From Alphaproteobacteria bacterium (GTDB lineage Bacteria > Pseudomonadota > Alphaproteobacteria > Rhizobiales > Xanthobacteraceae): a stretch of 64,000 bases of DNA. Within the stretch, counting starts at the first letter, position 1, and each line of letters begins with the position of its first letter. This document shows positions 45,079-54,590 of the stretch, piece after piece. Made by a program: the position numbers and the translations under genes. Location: assembly GCA_016869215.1 (NCBI GenBank), contig VGEP01000002.1:157467-221466 (forward strand). Reading direction: 5' to 3'. Under the pieces are notes generated by a model. The model had not been told where the DNA came from and did not search any database. It worked only from the letters and a program-made list of their open reading frames with translations.

Positions 45079-46715
45079 GTGCAAAAGGGAATGCGAAATC
45101 GTCTTCAATGAACAGGCGTGCAGTCCTCAAGGCGGGGGGCGGTCTGGCGGCGGCGGCAGCGATGCCGCCTTTTTCGTGGGCGCAGTCGCCCAAGAGCGGA
45201 GGCACCCTGCTGCTCAGCAGCGGTGGCGATCCGCCGACCTTCGACATGCACCAGTCGGCGACCTACCTGACCGAATTCGTCGGGTCGCCCTGCTTCTCGA
45301 CGCTGCTGCGGATCGACCCCAACGACATCGACAAGCTGGTCCCCGACCTGGCCGAGAAGTACGAGGTCTCCGCGGACGGCATGGCCGTCACCTTCCATCT
45401 CCGCAAGAACGTCGAATTCCACAACGGCATGCCGCTGACGGCGGAGGACGTGGCTTTCAGCCTCGACCGTATCCGCAAGCCGCCGAAGGGAATCGTCAGC
45501 CCCCGCAAGGGACTGCTCGGCAATATCAAGAACGTCGAGGCGAAGGATGCCCACACCGTCGTGGTGCATCTGAGCGCGCCGCAGGCCGACTTCCCCTTCA
45601 TGGTCTCCAACCCCTTCAACGTCATCGTGCCCAAGAAGGTCGTCGAGCCGCTTGACGCTTCGGGACAGGGGATGAAGCGGACGATGATCGGCTCGGGCCC
45701 GTTCAAGCTCGCGCAGGCGGTCGACGGCCAGATCTACGAGCTCGTACGCAACGACAAGTATTTCGGGCAGAAGGCCTACGTCGAAAAGATCCAGATGTTC
45801 CCGATCAGGGGCGAGGTCGAACGTGCGGCCGCGTTGCAAAGCGGCCGAATTCACGGCTGCTTCTTTTTCGCCAACGAGTCGGTGCTGGCGGGTCTGCGCA
45901 ACAATCCCAAGATCACCGCGCTGCGCCGGCCGACGCCGACGTTCATCAACCTCATCCCGAACGTGACGGTGAAGCCGTTCGACGATATCCGCGTGCGGCA
46001 GGCGTTGTCGCTGGCAATCGACCGGCAGGCCTTCATCAAGACGGTGGGCCCGCTGGCCGGCGCCTTCTATCACAGCTACGGCCTGCTGACGCCTGGCAGC
46101 CCCCACAATCTCGACAAGGCGCAGATGAAGCAGTTTGCCGGCTACGACACGCTGCCGGAGGTTGGCGGCGACATCGAAGCCAACCGCAAGCGTGCGATCG
46201 AGCTGCTAAAGCAAGCCGGTGTTCCAAAAGGCTTCAAGCTTTCGCTACTCGCCCGTGGCGACATTCCCGCCTTCCGTGACTCCTCTATCAACCTCGCGGC
46301 GCAGTTCAAGCTCGTGGGTATCGACGCCACCGTCGATATTCGCGATGCCGGCGCCTTCTACACGATGGAGACGACCGGCCAGTTCCAGTGCGTCGCTCAT
46401 TCGATCGCCATCAGCGGCTCGCTGCCTGACCAGATCTTGGGCGAGGGCTACACCAGCTTCGGCGGCCGCAACTACGGCAATTGGAAAGACGACTCGATCG
46501 ACATGGCCTTCCGCGCCCAATCGCGCGAAGCCGATGCGGCCAAGCGCACCCAGCTCATCAAGGACTTCCAGGTCAAGTTCCTGAACACCTTCTACCACAT
46601 CAACCTGGCGTGGGTCGGTTACGGTGCCGCGCATGCGAAGACCCTGAAGGGCTGGAATGCGCTGAACGACCTCTACGCCAACATGCAGATGGACCGGGTC
46701 TGGCTGGACGTCTGA
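45075..46715 (+). CDS. ABC substrate-binding protein, family 5 (Tat-exported)
   Basis: A 546-residue oligopeptide/dipeptide-type binding protein. The N-terminus has a twin-arginine motif (MNRRAVLKAGG) and an Ala-rich h-region ending WAQS. Conserved family 5 parts are LVPDLAEKYEVSADGMAVTF, HLRKNVEFHNGMPLTAEDVA and VRQALSLAIDRQAF. The ATG at 45075 overlaps the TetR stop. The ligand is unknown; family 5 includes carriers of peptides, opines and many small organic compounds. Confidence 0.92.
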   Translation: MSAKGNAKSSSMNRRAVLKAGGGLAAAAAMPPFSWAQSPKSGGTLLLSSGGDPPTFDMHQSATYLTEFVGSPCFSTLLRIDPNDIDKLVPDLAEKYEVSADGMAVTFHLRKNVEFHNGMPLTAEDVAFSLDRIRKPPKGIVSPRKGLLGNIKNVEAKDAHTVVVHLSAPQADFPFMVSNPFNVIVPKKVVEPLDASGQGMKRTMIGSGPFKLAQAVDGQIYELVRNDKYFGQKAYVEKIQMFPIRGEVERAAALQSGRIHGCFFFANESVLAGLRNNPKITALRRPTPTFINLIPNVTVKPFDDIRVRQALSLAIDRQAFIKTVGPLAGAFYHSYGLLTPGSPHNLDKAQMKQFAGYDTLPEVGGDIEANRKRAIELLKQAGVPKGFKLSLLARGDIPAFRDSSINLAAQFKLVGIDATVDIRDAGAFYTMETTGQFQCVAHSIAISGSLPDQILGEGYTSFGGRNYGNWKDDSIDMAFRAQSREADAAKRTQLIKDFQVKFLNTFYHINLAWVGYGAAHAKTLKGWNALNDLYANMQMDRVWLDV

Positions 46716-46730
46716 CCCGCGTGGGGAAGA

Positions 46731-47696
46731 ATGGCTAGGTACCTACTCCAGCGGCTGGCTACCGGCTTCGTCACCCTGTTCGGTGTCGCGCTGATCGTGT
46801 TCTTGATCATGCGTGTGATACCGGGCGATGCGGCGGTGATGATGACCGGTGCCGGGAGCGGAGTGGTGACCGAGGCCGAACTCCAGCAGGTTCGGCAACG
46901 GCTGGGGATCGACCGTCCGCTGGTGGTGCAGTTTGCGGATTGGGTGGGCGATATCGCGGCGCTCGACTTCGGCACGTCGTTGCGGACGGGCAGCCCGGTG
47001 ATCGAGGATATCGCCCGCCGTTTTCCGTATACGCTCCAGATCATCGTGTTGGCGATGATCATCGCGGTCGGCGTCGGCGTTCCCGCCGGTGTGCTGTCGG
47101 CCTGGTTCGCCGGCACATGGGTGGACCGTACCCTGCAGACGGTCACCATGATCGGGCTGGCCGCGCCTTCGTTCTGGGTCGGGCTGCTGATCATTCTGGG
47201 TCTGGTCTATTTCTTCCAGTGGAGTGCTCCCTTGTTCTGGGAGCCGTTCTGGGTCAGCCCGATCAAGAGCATGTCGCAGCTTATATGGCCGGCGGTGGCC
47301 GTCGGGCTGCGCCAGCTTGCGCTCATCGCGCGCATGACGCGTTCCATCATGCGCGAGGTTCTCGGGGAGGATTACATCCGCACCGCGCGCGCCAAGGGCC
47401 TGTCGGAGCGGCGCGTCGTGTTTCGCCATGCCTTGTGGAACGGGGCGCTGCCGATCACCACGCTGATCGGTTTTGAGATCGCCGCGCTGTTCGGCGGCCT
47501 GATCGTGACGGAAACGGTTTTCAGCGTGCCGGGTCTCGGCCAGTATGTCGTGGCCTCCATCCTCGATCGCGACTATCCGGCGGCGCAGGGCATCGTCCTC
47601 GTCCTCGCCGGCATTGTCGTGCTCGGAAACCTGACGGTCGACCTGCTGTACGGCCTGCTCGATCCCCGAACCCGGCTGCAGGGGGCGCGCGCATGA
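46731..47696 (+). CDS. ABC permease DppB-like
   Basis: A 321-residue permease: RYLLQRLATGFVTLFGVALI at the N-terminus, IMRVIPGDAAV, RLGIDRPLVVQFADWV, and the EAA loop YIRTARAKGLSERRVVFRHA. Six helices, typical of DppB/GsiC. Lies 15 bases after the binding protein gene and overlaps the DppC gene by 4 bases. Confidence 0.93.
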   Translation: MARYLLQRLATGFVTLFGVALIVFLIMRVIPGDAAVMMTGAGSGVVTEAELQQVRQRLGIDRPLVVQFADWVGDIAALDFGTSLRTGSPVIEDIARRFPYTLQIIVLAMIIAVGVGVPAGVLSAWFAGTWVDRTLQTVTMIGLAAPSFWVGLLIILGLVYFFQWSAPLFWEPFWVSPIKSMSQLIWPAVAVGLRQLALIARMTRSIMREVLGEDYIRTARAKGLSERRVVFRHALWNGALPITTLIGFEIAALFGGLIVTETVFSVPGLGQYVVASILDRDYPAAQGIVLVLAGIVVLGNLTVDLLYGLLDPRTRLQGARA

Positions 47697-48619
47697 GCGA
47701 GATCATGCCGAACGCCATGCCCGCGGGTGCTCCGCTGGGCTTCCAGCCGGTGGCGACGCCATCGCGGCCCGGTCGCATGCGGCACCTCATGCGCCTCATG
47801 CGCAGCCAGCCGCTCGGGGCCCTCGGCGCCGTCGTCCTGCTCATCATGGTATTGTCCGCGATCTTTGCGCCATACATCGCGCCTCACGATCCGACCCATG
47901 GCGACGCTGCGGCGCTCTATCGTCCGCCGAGCGCGACGTACTGGCTTGGCACAGACGCTTTCGGCCGCGACATTCTCTCACGCCTCATCTACGGCGCACG
48001 CGTGTCGTTGATCATTGGGTTTGGGGCGAGCGTGCTTGGTGTCGTTGTTGGCGCCGCCATCGGCATCACCTCCGGCTATGCCGGCGGCTGGTTCGACACT
48101 GTCGTTCAGCGCGTGGTCGACGCCATGCTGGCCTTCCCGATGCTGCTGCTGGCGCTTGCCATGGCGGCGGTGCTCGGCTCCTCGATCCAAAACGTGATCA
48201 TCGCGCTGGCGATGCCGATTGTGCCGCGCGCGGCTCGCATCGCGCGAGCGAGCACGCTGGTCCTCAAGACCACGACCTTCATCGAGGCATCGCGGGCGAT
48301 CGGATGCAGCAACGCGCGAATCATCATCACGCATATACTGCCCAACACCTTCGCCCCTCTGCTGGTGATCGCGACCGCCTATCTCGGACTCGCGATCGTG
48401 CAGGAGGCCGCGCTCGACTATCTCGGCGCCGGGATCCAGGAGCCTCAGCCCTCTTGGGGGCTGATGATGTCCGGCTCAGCCACGTCGCTTGCGCTGGTCG
48501 CGCCATGGATCGTGCTGTTCCCGGGCATCGCCATCAGCTTGGTCGTGCTTGCCTCCAACCTGCTCGGCGACGCGATCCGCGACGTGCTCGATCCCAGACT
48601 GCAACGGACCAACATCTGA
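47693..48619 (+). CDS. ABC permease DppC-like
   Basis: A 308-residue permease with the DppC N-terminal anchor, APHDPTHGDAAALYRPPSAT, YWLGTDAFGRDILSRLIYGA, the EAA loop EASRAIGCSNARIIITHILP and GAGIQEPQPSWGLMM. It completes the importer. Note that the ATPase genes are on the other strand, 4 kb away. Confidence 0.93.
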   Translation: MSEIMPNAMPAGAPLGFQPVATPSRPGRMRHLMRLMRSQPLGALGAVVLLIMVLSAIFAPYIAPHDPTHGDAAALYRPPSATYWLGTDAFGRDILSRLIYGARVSLIIGFGASVLGVVVGAAIGITSGYAGGWFDTVVQRVVDAMLAFPMLLLALAMAAVLGSSIQNVIIALAMPIVPRAARIARASTLVLKTTTFIEASRAIGCSNARIIITHILPNTFAPLLVIATAYLGLAIVQEAALDYLGAGIQEPQPSWGLMMSGSATSLALVAPWIVLFPGIAISLVVLASNLLGDAIRDVLDPRLQRTNI

Positions 48620-48657
48620 CCCGCCGACATGGAATCGTACCCCTGAGGATGCCAACG

Positions 48658-49773
48658 ATGAGCAAGAGCGTGCTGCACACGAGTCTCTGTGACGACCTGA
48701 AGATCGAATATCCCGTGTTCCTCGCCGGCATGGGGGTAAAGGGCAATGCGACGCCGCCGAAACTGGTGGCGACTGTCAGCGAAGCTGGCGGTATGGGTAT
48801 CCTCGGCTGCTCCTGGCTCGACGCCGACGAGGTGCGCCGCCGCATCCGCGCCGTGCGCAACCTGACCGACAAGCCGTTCGGCGTCGATTTGCTGTTGCCG
48901 GCCAGCATGGACGAGAGCTCGGTGCCGGACCGTGCCGAGATGCGCGCCCGCATCGAACGCGACTTTCCCAAACAGGCGGCCTTCGGGAAGTCGCTGTCCG
49001 AGAAGTTCGGCCTCAAGCCGGTACAGTCTCAGCTCGCCGCCATGTCGCCGGAGTTCATCCGCAGGCAGGTCGACGTCTGTCTCGAGGAGAAGATCGCGGT
49101 GTTTGCCGCCGGTCTCGGCGATCCGGGCTGGGTCGTGCCGCTCGCGAAGCAGGCCAACATGAAGGTGATGGGCCTCGTCGGCAACGTCCGCAACGCCGAG
49201 CGCCAGAAGAAGGCCGGCGTCGACTACGTGATCGCGCAAGGCTATGAGGCGGGCGGCCACACCGGCACCATCGCCAACTTCCCGCTGATTCCGATGGTCG
49301 TCGACGCGGTGGCGCCGACGCCGGTGATCGCCGCCGGCGCCATCGCCGACGGGCGCACCGTGGCGGCGGGCCTTGCGCTCGGCGCGGTCGGCGTCTGGGT
49401 CGGCACCGCCTTCCTGCTCGCCGAGGAGTCCAACATTTTCCCGCGCCACCAGGAAGAGATCATCAAGGGCGCGGCCGAGGACTTCATCATCACGCGCGCC
49501 TATACCGGCAAGACCGCGCGCGATTACAAGAACGACGTCATCAAGGCGTGGGACGAATCCGGCCTTAAGACGCTGCCGATGCCGCTGCAGGGCGTGCTGA
49601 TGGACGACTTCATCGCCGCCGCAGAAGCGGCTAACCGCGCCGAACTCATCAACAATCCTGTCGGCCAGATCGCCGGCATGCTCAAGCAGAAGCGGCCGGC
49701 GAAAGAGATCATGATGTCGATGGTGCACGGCGCCGAAGAGGTGATCGAGCGCCTTTCGGCCATGCGGAAGTAA
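48658..49773 (+). CDS. Nitronate monooxygenase-like FMN enzyme
   Basis: A 371-residue TIM-barrel flavoprotein of the nitronate monooxygenase/2-nitropropane dioxygenase group. It shows IEYPVFLAGMGVKG at the N-terminus, GYEAGGHTG with the putative catalytic His, and AGAIADGRTVAAGLALGAVG for FMN phosphate. The ATG at 48658 follows GAGG at 9 bases. It directly precedes the CoA-transferase genes. It may oxidise a nitro compound or act as a reductase of an unsaturated intermediate; the family is often misnamed. Confidence 0.85.
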   Translation: MSKSVLHTSLCDDLKIEYPVFLAGMGVKGNATPPKLVATVSEAGGMGILGCSWLDADEVRRRIRAVRNLTDKPFGVDLLLPASMDESSVPDRAEMRARIERDFPKQAAFGKSLSEKFGLKPVQSQLAAMSPEFIRRQVDVCLEEKIAVFAAGLGDPGWVVPLAKQANMKVMGLVGNVRNAERQKKAGVDYVIAQGYEAGGHTGTIANFPLIPMVVDAVAPTPVIAAGAIADGRTVAAGLALGAVGVWVGTAFLLAEESNIFPRHQEEIIKGAAEDFIITRAYTGKTARDYKNDVIKAWDESGLKTLPMPLQGVLMDDFIAAAEAANRAELINNPVGQIAGMLKQKRPAKEIMMSMVHGAEEVIERLSAMRK

Positions 49774-49788
49774 CGCGCGGTCCTCTTC

Positions 49789-50994
49789 ATGAGCAGTCAA
49801 ACTCAGCCGACAGCCCAGGGCCCATTGGCCGGCGTCACCGTCGTCGAGCTTGGCGACAGCACCGCCGGACCCTATGCAGCGAAGCTGTTCGGCGACTTCG
49901 GCGCCGACGTGATCAAGGTCGAAGGCCCGGCCGGGGATTCGACGCGCCGGCGCGGTCCGTTCCCCGCCGGCCTTCCCGATCCCGAGGCGAGCGGTCTGTT
50001 CATGTATCTCAACATCAACAAGCTCGGCGTCGTGCTCGATCTAGCCAAGCCGCAGGACCAGGCGGCCATGCACCGCCTGCTGGCGCGCGCCGACATCTTC
50101 ATCAGCAATCTGCCGGCGATGCAGCTTGACGCTTGCGACCTCGGCGCGAAGACGCTTCGCAGCCGCCATCCGCGCCTGATCGTGACGACGATCTCGCCGT
50201 TCGGCGCTGACGGCCCGTGGGCGGGCAAACTGGGCGACGAACTGGTCACTTACGCCATGGGGGGCATCGCCTACAGCACGCCGGGCATGCCCGATGCCGC
50301 CGACGATCTCGTCAAGGAGCCGCCGCTGCATCCGGCCTGTTTCGTCGCCGAGACCATCGCCGGCATCGTCGCGGCGGAGGCGACCATGGCCGCGCTCATC
50401 GGCCGCGGGCGTACCAACCAGGGCTGCCATGTCGAGCTCAGCGAGCAGGCCGCGATGGCTGCGATGCAGATCCGCGACGTGACCAACGCCTCGTATGTCG
50501 GCTCACACTACAATCGGCTACTCAACCCCGTCACCATTGGGCGCATGCCGAACTTCTATCTCCCCTGCAAGGACGGTTACGTCACGGTCGCCGCGCCGAT
50601 GGAAATCCATTGGGAAAGGCTGACGCAGACCATGGGCAATCCGGCCTGGGCGCAGTCCGAGCTTTATTCGACCGAAGCCGCCCGCACGGCGAACTGGATC
50701 ACGCTGCGGCTCAATCTGATCGACTGGACGATAACGCTTTCGAGCGACGAACTGCATGCGTTCGGCGAGAAATCGCAGCTTCCGATCTTTCCGTTCTACT
50801 CGATCCGCAAAATGGCGGACTCCGATCACTCGCGCGTGCGCGGCACACTGGCCGAGGTCGAGATCGGCGGCAGATTGGCGCGCATGCCGGCGGCGCCGTT
50901 CCAGATGCGGGAGACACCGTGGGGCCTTCGGCGGCCCGCGCCGCGCCTCGGCGAACATTCCGCGGGCATCCTCGCCGAAGGGCTGGTCACATGA
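49789..50994 (+). CDS. Class III CoA-transferase (CaiB/BaiF), subunit 1
   Basis: A 401-residue CoA-transferase of family III. GVTVVELGDSTAGPYAAKLF and GDFGADVIKVEGPAGDSTRR are N-terminal hallmarks, and DGPWAGKLGDEL matches the family. At the position of the catalytic aspartate (VDVSMxDA in active members) it reads VELSEQAAM near residue 215, so the Asp is missing. It overlaps subunit 2 by 4 bases, suggesting a heteromer in which this chain is structural. Would transfer CoA to the imported acid. Confidence 0.9.
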   Translation: MSSQTQPTAQGPLAGVTVVELGDSTAGPYAAKLFGDFGADVIKVEGPAGDSTRRRGPFPAGLPDPEASGLFMYLNINKLGVVLDLAKPQDQAAMHRLLARADIFISNLPAMQLDACDLGAKTLRSRHPRLIVTTISPFGADGPWAGKLGDELVTYAMGGIAYSTPGMPDAADDLVKEPPLHPACFVAETIAGIVAAEATMAALIGRGRTNQGCHVELSEQAAMAAMQIRDVTNASYVGSHYNRLLNPVTIGRMPNFYLPCKDGYVTVAAPMEIHWERLTQTMGNPAWAQSELYSTEAARTANWITLRLNLIDWTITLSSDELHAFGEKSQLPIFPFYSIRKMADSDHSRVRGTLAEVEIGGRLARMPAAPFQMRETPWGLRRPAPRLGEHSAGILAEGLVT

Positions 50995-52217
50995 CGCCAG
51001 CGCGCTCCAATCCGCTGCCGCTCGAAGGAATCCGGGTGCTCGACCTCGGGCAGTTCATCGCGATTCCGTTCTGCACGCTCTGGCTCGCCTGGCTCGGAGC
51101 CGAAGTGGTCGTGGTCGAATCGCGGCGGCGCATGACCTCGCGCACGGCGCCGCCCTTCGCCAAAGGTCATGAGAAGCAGCCGGACGCGAGCGGCTACTTC
51201 AACCAGCTCTATTCGTCGAAGAAGAGCTGCACCGTCGATATGACGACCGCGGGGGGCCGCGACATTGTGCGCCGCCTTGCCGGCGTGTGTGATGTGATGG
51301 TCGACAACTTCTCAACCGGGGTGCTGGAAAAGCTCGGCCTCGGCTACGAGTCGGTCGCCGAGCTCAACCCGTCGATCGTTATGCTGTCGAACGGCGCGTT
51401 CGGCCGCGTCGGCCCGATGCGCAACGCGCGCGGGCTGCATAGCGCCGTGAACCTGTTCAGCGGCGTCGCGGACGTGACCGGCTATGCCGACGGTCATCCG
51501 CGCATTCTCGGCGGCGTTCTGCCGGACCCGCTCAGCGGCACGTATTCGGGCTTCGCGATCCTGGCCGCGATCCATCACCGCCAGCGCACGGGGCAGGGGC
51601 AGTTCATCGACGTGGCGATGCACGAGGCCATGCTGACGCTCATCCCGGAAGCCGTCATCGACCTGACCATGAACGACGTCGAGCCACAGCGCATCGGCAA
51701 TCGTGACCGTGTGAACGCGCCGCACGGGATCTACCGTTGCCGGGGCGACGACAGCTGGGTGGCGATCAGCGTCACCGATGAGACTGGCTGGGGCAATCTG
51801 TGCCGTGCCATTTGCCATGCCGAATTGCTCGACGACCCGCGCTTTGTGTCGCTCGAGGCCCGCCGCAGCAACGTCGGGGCGCTCGATCTGGCGATCGAAG
51901 CCTGGAGCCGTACGCAGGATGTGCATGCGGCGACCGATCTGTTGCAGCGCGCGGGCGTACCGGCGGGGCCGGTTCTGCGTGTCGACGAGATGCTGAACAA
52001 CGAGCAGCTGAATGCCCGCGGCGGCGTGGTCACCATCGACCATCCGGTGGCGGGGCCGCGCCGGCAGATGGGGCTGCCGTGGAACATGGACAGCCTCGGC
52101 GTCGAATACCGCCGGGCACCGCTTTTGGGCGAGCACACCCGCGAGATACTGACCGGACTGCTCGGCGTGTCGGAAGCGGACTATGCGCGGCTAGAGGCGG
52201 ACGGGGTGTTAGCGTAG
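50991..52217 (+). CDS. Class III CoA-transferase (CaiB/BaiF), subunit 2
   Basis: A 408-residue family III CoA-transferase. N-terminal RVLDLGQFIAIPFCTLWLAW and LGAEVVVVESRRR, then GYFNQLYSSKKSCTVDMTT. The active-site strand is GQFIDVAMHEAMLTL near residue 205, with Glu where Asp is normal. It ends with EHTREILTGLLG, the usual C-terminus. Partner of the preceding gene; both are needed for a two-subunit enzyme of the BbsEF or SmtAB kind. Confidence 0.9.
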   Translation: MTPARSNPLPLEGIRVLDLGQFIAIPFCTLWLAWLGAEVVVVESRRRMTSRTAPPFAKGHEKQPDASGYFNQLYSSKKSCTVDMTTAGGRDIVRRLAGVCDVMVDNFSTGVLEKLGLGYESVAELNPSIVMLSNGAFGRVGPMRNARGLHSAVNLFSGVADVTGYADGHPRILGGVLPDPLSGTYSGFAILAAIHHRQRTGQGQFIDVAMHEAMLTLIPEAVIDLTMNDVEPQRIGNRDRVNAPHGIYRCRGDDSWVAISVTDETGWGNLCRAICHAELLDDPRFVSLEARRSNVGALDLAIEAWSRTQDVHAATDLLQRAGVPAGPVLRVDEMLNNEQLNARGGVVTIDHPVAGPRRQMGLPWNMDSLGVEYRRAPLLGEHTREILTGLLGVSEADYARLEADGVLA

Positions 52218-52226
52218 CGAGGACGA

Positions 52227-53402
52227 ATGGAATTCCAACTGAATGCCGAAGAGGCGGCCTTCCGCGACGAGGTGCGCGCGTTCCTGCGGCGCGAACTGAC
52301 GCCCGAGGTGTTCGCGGCGCACCGCGACACCACCGAACAGGGCATGTGGACCGCCGACTTCACCAAGGCCTTCCGCCGCAAGCTCGGTGCAGCCGGCTAT
52401 CTCGGCATGGGTTGGCCGAAGGAATATGGCGGCGGCGGACGCAGCCGCATCTATCAGGCGATTCTGTGGGACGAGATGGAGTGGCACCGGGCGCCCGGCC
52501 TCGACCGCTCGATGACATACATCCCGAACGCGGTGATGACCTTCGGCTCGGACGCGCAGAAGGCGGCGCTGCTGCCGAAGATCATCTGCGGCGAAATCTC
52601 CTGGTTCGTCGGCTACAGCGAGCCGGAAGCCGGCTCGGATCTTGCCAACCTCAAGACCCGCGCGGTCGCCGACGGCGACGACTTCGTCATCACCGGTCAG
52701 AAGGCGTTCTCCAGCGACGCGCACATGGCCGACTACGGCTGGGTTGCGGCCCGCACCGACCCCAATTCGGAGCGCCACAAGGGCTTGTCGATGTTCATCG
52801 TCGACATGAAGAGCCCGGGCGTCACTATCGCCAGGCACCCGACTCTTGCCGGCTGGACGCATCACTCGGTGCATTTCGACAATGTGCGCGTGCCGCGCTC
52901 GATGCTGGTCGGCGAACTGCACCAGGGCTGGAAGGTGGTGATGGGGGCGATCGACTTCGAGCGCGCGGCGCTCGCGAGTCCCGGCCTCGTCAATTACCAG
53001 TTCGACCGGCTGCTCGCTTGGTGCGCGCACGGCCGCGACGGCGGCGAGCGGCCGATCGACGATCCCGTGGTGCAGGACACGCTGGTGCGCCTGGCGATCG
53101 AGGCGGAAGGCGGCCGTATCATGAGCTACTGGCTCGCTTCACTGCACGCGCGCGGACAATATCCGCAGCACGAGACCTCACTCGCGCTTCTGGTCAAGCG
53201 CGAGACTGCGCGGCTGTTCGACGAGGCGGCGATGGATTTGCTCGGGCCCTACGCGCCGCTGCGCGCCGGCGCCCCGCATGCGCAGCTCGAAGGCGAGGTG
53301 GAGGTCGAGTATCGCGACCACCTCTATTTCCAGTTCGCCGCCGGCGGCTTCGACATCACCCGCAACGTGGTCGCCCAGCGCGGCCTCAAACTGCCGCGGT
53401 GA
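52227..53402 (+). CDS. Acyl-CoA dehydrogenase, subunit A
   Basis: A 391-residue flavoprotein. MEFQLNAEEAAFRDEVRAFL at the start, GWPKEYGGGGRSRIYQAILW, and WFVGYSEPEAGSDLANLKTR with the FAD-binding strand are typical. The usual C-terminal catalytic-Glu segment is not evident, and the C-terminus ends with QRGLKLPR as in the FadE-type partners of steroid and terpenoid degradation. Tandem with a second dehydrogenase, so a heteromeric enzyme for a bulky or branched acyl-CoA is likely. Confidence 0.92.
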   Translation: MEFQLNAEEAAFRDEVRAFLRRELTPEVFAAHRDTTEQGMWTADFTKAFRRKLGAAGYLGMGWPKEYGGGGRSRIYQAILWDEMEWHRAPGLDRSMTYIPNAVMTFGSDAQKAALLPKIICGEISWFVGYSEPEAGSDLANLKTRAVADGDDFVITGQKAFSSDAHMADYGWVAARTDPNSERHKGLSMFIVDMKSPGVTIARHPTLAGWTHHSVHFDNVRVPRSMLVGELHQGWKVVMGAIDFERAALASPGLVNYQFDRLLAWCAHGRDGGERPIDDPVVQDTLVRLAIEAEGGRIMSYWLASLHARGQYPQHETSLALLVKRETARLFDEAAMDLLGPYAPLRAGAPHAQLEGEVEVEYRDHLYFQFAAGGFDITRNVVAQRGLKLPR

Positions 53403-53411
53403 GGTGACGTC

Positions 53412-54590
53412 ATGGACATCACCCTCAACGAAGACCACGTCATGCTGCGGGACACCGCACTGTCGTTCGCGCAGGGCGCGCTGACGAAGGCGCGCATCCG
53501 CGAGCTCGAAACCACTGAACACGGTTTCGATACCGGCGTCTGGCAGGAGATGACCCAGATGGGCTGGGCCGCGGCCTGCTTCCCGGAGAAGTACGGCGGC
53601 GCCGAAGCGAGCCTGTTCGAACTCGCCCTGATCGTCGAGGCGCTGGGCAACGGCGCGGTGCCGAGCCCGATCTTCTCGACCGTCATCGAGAGCGGCTTCC
53701 TGCTGCTCGATGCGGCTTCCGCCCCGCAGAAAGACGAATGGCTGCAGCGCATCGCGGAAGGGGAGGCGCTGCTGACGGTGGCGCTGATGGAGGCGAATGG
53801 TGGCCTGCGTCCGCAGGACGTGAAGGCGGCTATCGTGCGCGCCGGCAACGGCTTCCGGATCGACGGCACTAAGGCCTTCGTGCGCGATGCCGGCGCCGCC
53901 GACGGCATCATCAGTCTGGTGCGCTCCGGCGAGCGGCCCGAGGACCTCACGCTCGCGCTCGTGCCGAAGGATGCCAAAGGCGTCAGCATGCGGCGCATGC
54001 CGGCCGCCGGCGGCGAGGCGCTGTGGGAAGTGGCATTCAACGGCGTGGAGGTGAACGCCGACGCCATCGTCAGCGAGATGGGCGGCGCCTGGCCGTGGGC
54101 GACGCGCCTGCTGTTGCGCGGCGCCGCCTTCAAGTCCGCCGAGTTGGTCGGCATCGGCGGCGCGGCGCTCGATCTGACGGTCGAATACGCCAAGCAGCGC
54201 GTCCAGTTCGGCAAGCCGATCGGCAGCTTCCAGGGCGTGCAGCACCACTGCGCCGAGATGTATCGCGACCTCGAGGTGAGCCGGCTGCTGTCGTGGCAGG
54301 CGTCAAGCTCGATGGGCGCGGGACTCGCCGGCGAACGCGAAGTGGCTATGGCGAAGGCCAAGGCGAGCCAGTGCATCCCGGCGTTGACGCGCACGGCGCA
54401 CCAAATCCACGGCGCGATTGCCTATTACCGAGACTATCCGCTCGAACTTTACTACCACCGGGCGCTCGCGGCGCAGGCGGCCTATGGCGACGCCGCCTAT
54501 CACCGGCGCACGCTCGCGCGCCTTCTCACTTCCGACAAGAACAGCTTCCGCGGAGCGGACCCTCATGAGCTACCGGTACATTACTTCTGA
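53412..54590 (+). CDS. Acyl-CoA dehydrogenase, subunit B
   Basis: A 392-residue acyl-CoA dehydrogenase homologue of the diverged partner type. MGWAAACFPEKYGGAEASLF, a VAFNGVEVNADAIV region and AKQRVQFGKPIGSFQGVQHH with the FAD-contacting helix are recognisable; near the C-terminus HQIHGAIAYYRDYPLELYYH corresponds to the active-site helix. Starts 9 bases after subunit A and overlaps the enoyl-CoA hydratase gene by 26 bases. Pairs like this form alpha2beta2 dehydrogenases in cholesterol side-chain breakdown. Confidence 0.9.
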   Translation: MDITLNEDHVMLRDTALSFAQGALTKARIRELETTEHGFDTGVWQEMTQMGWAAACFPEKYGGAEASLFELALIVEALGNGAVPSPIFSTVIESGFLLLDAASAPQKDEWLQRIAEGEALLTVALMEANGGLRPQDVKAAIVRAGNGFRIDGTKAFVRDAGAADGIISLVRSGERPEDLTLALVPKDAKGVSMRRMPAAGGEALWEVAFNGVEVNADAIVSEMGGAWPWATRLLLRGAAFKSAELVGIGGAALDLTVEYAKQRVQFGKPIGSFQGVQHHCAEMYRDLEVSRLLSWQASSSMGAGLAGEREVAMAKAKASQCIPALTRTAHQIHGAIAYYRDYPLELYYHRALAAQAAYGDAAYHRRTLARLLTSDKNSFRGADPHELPVHYF

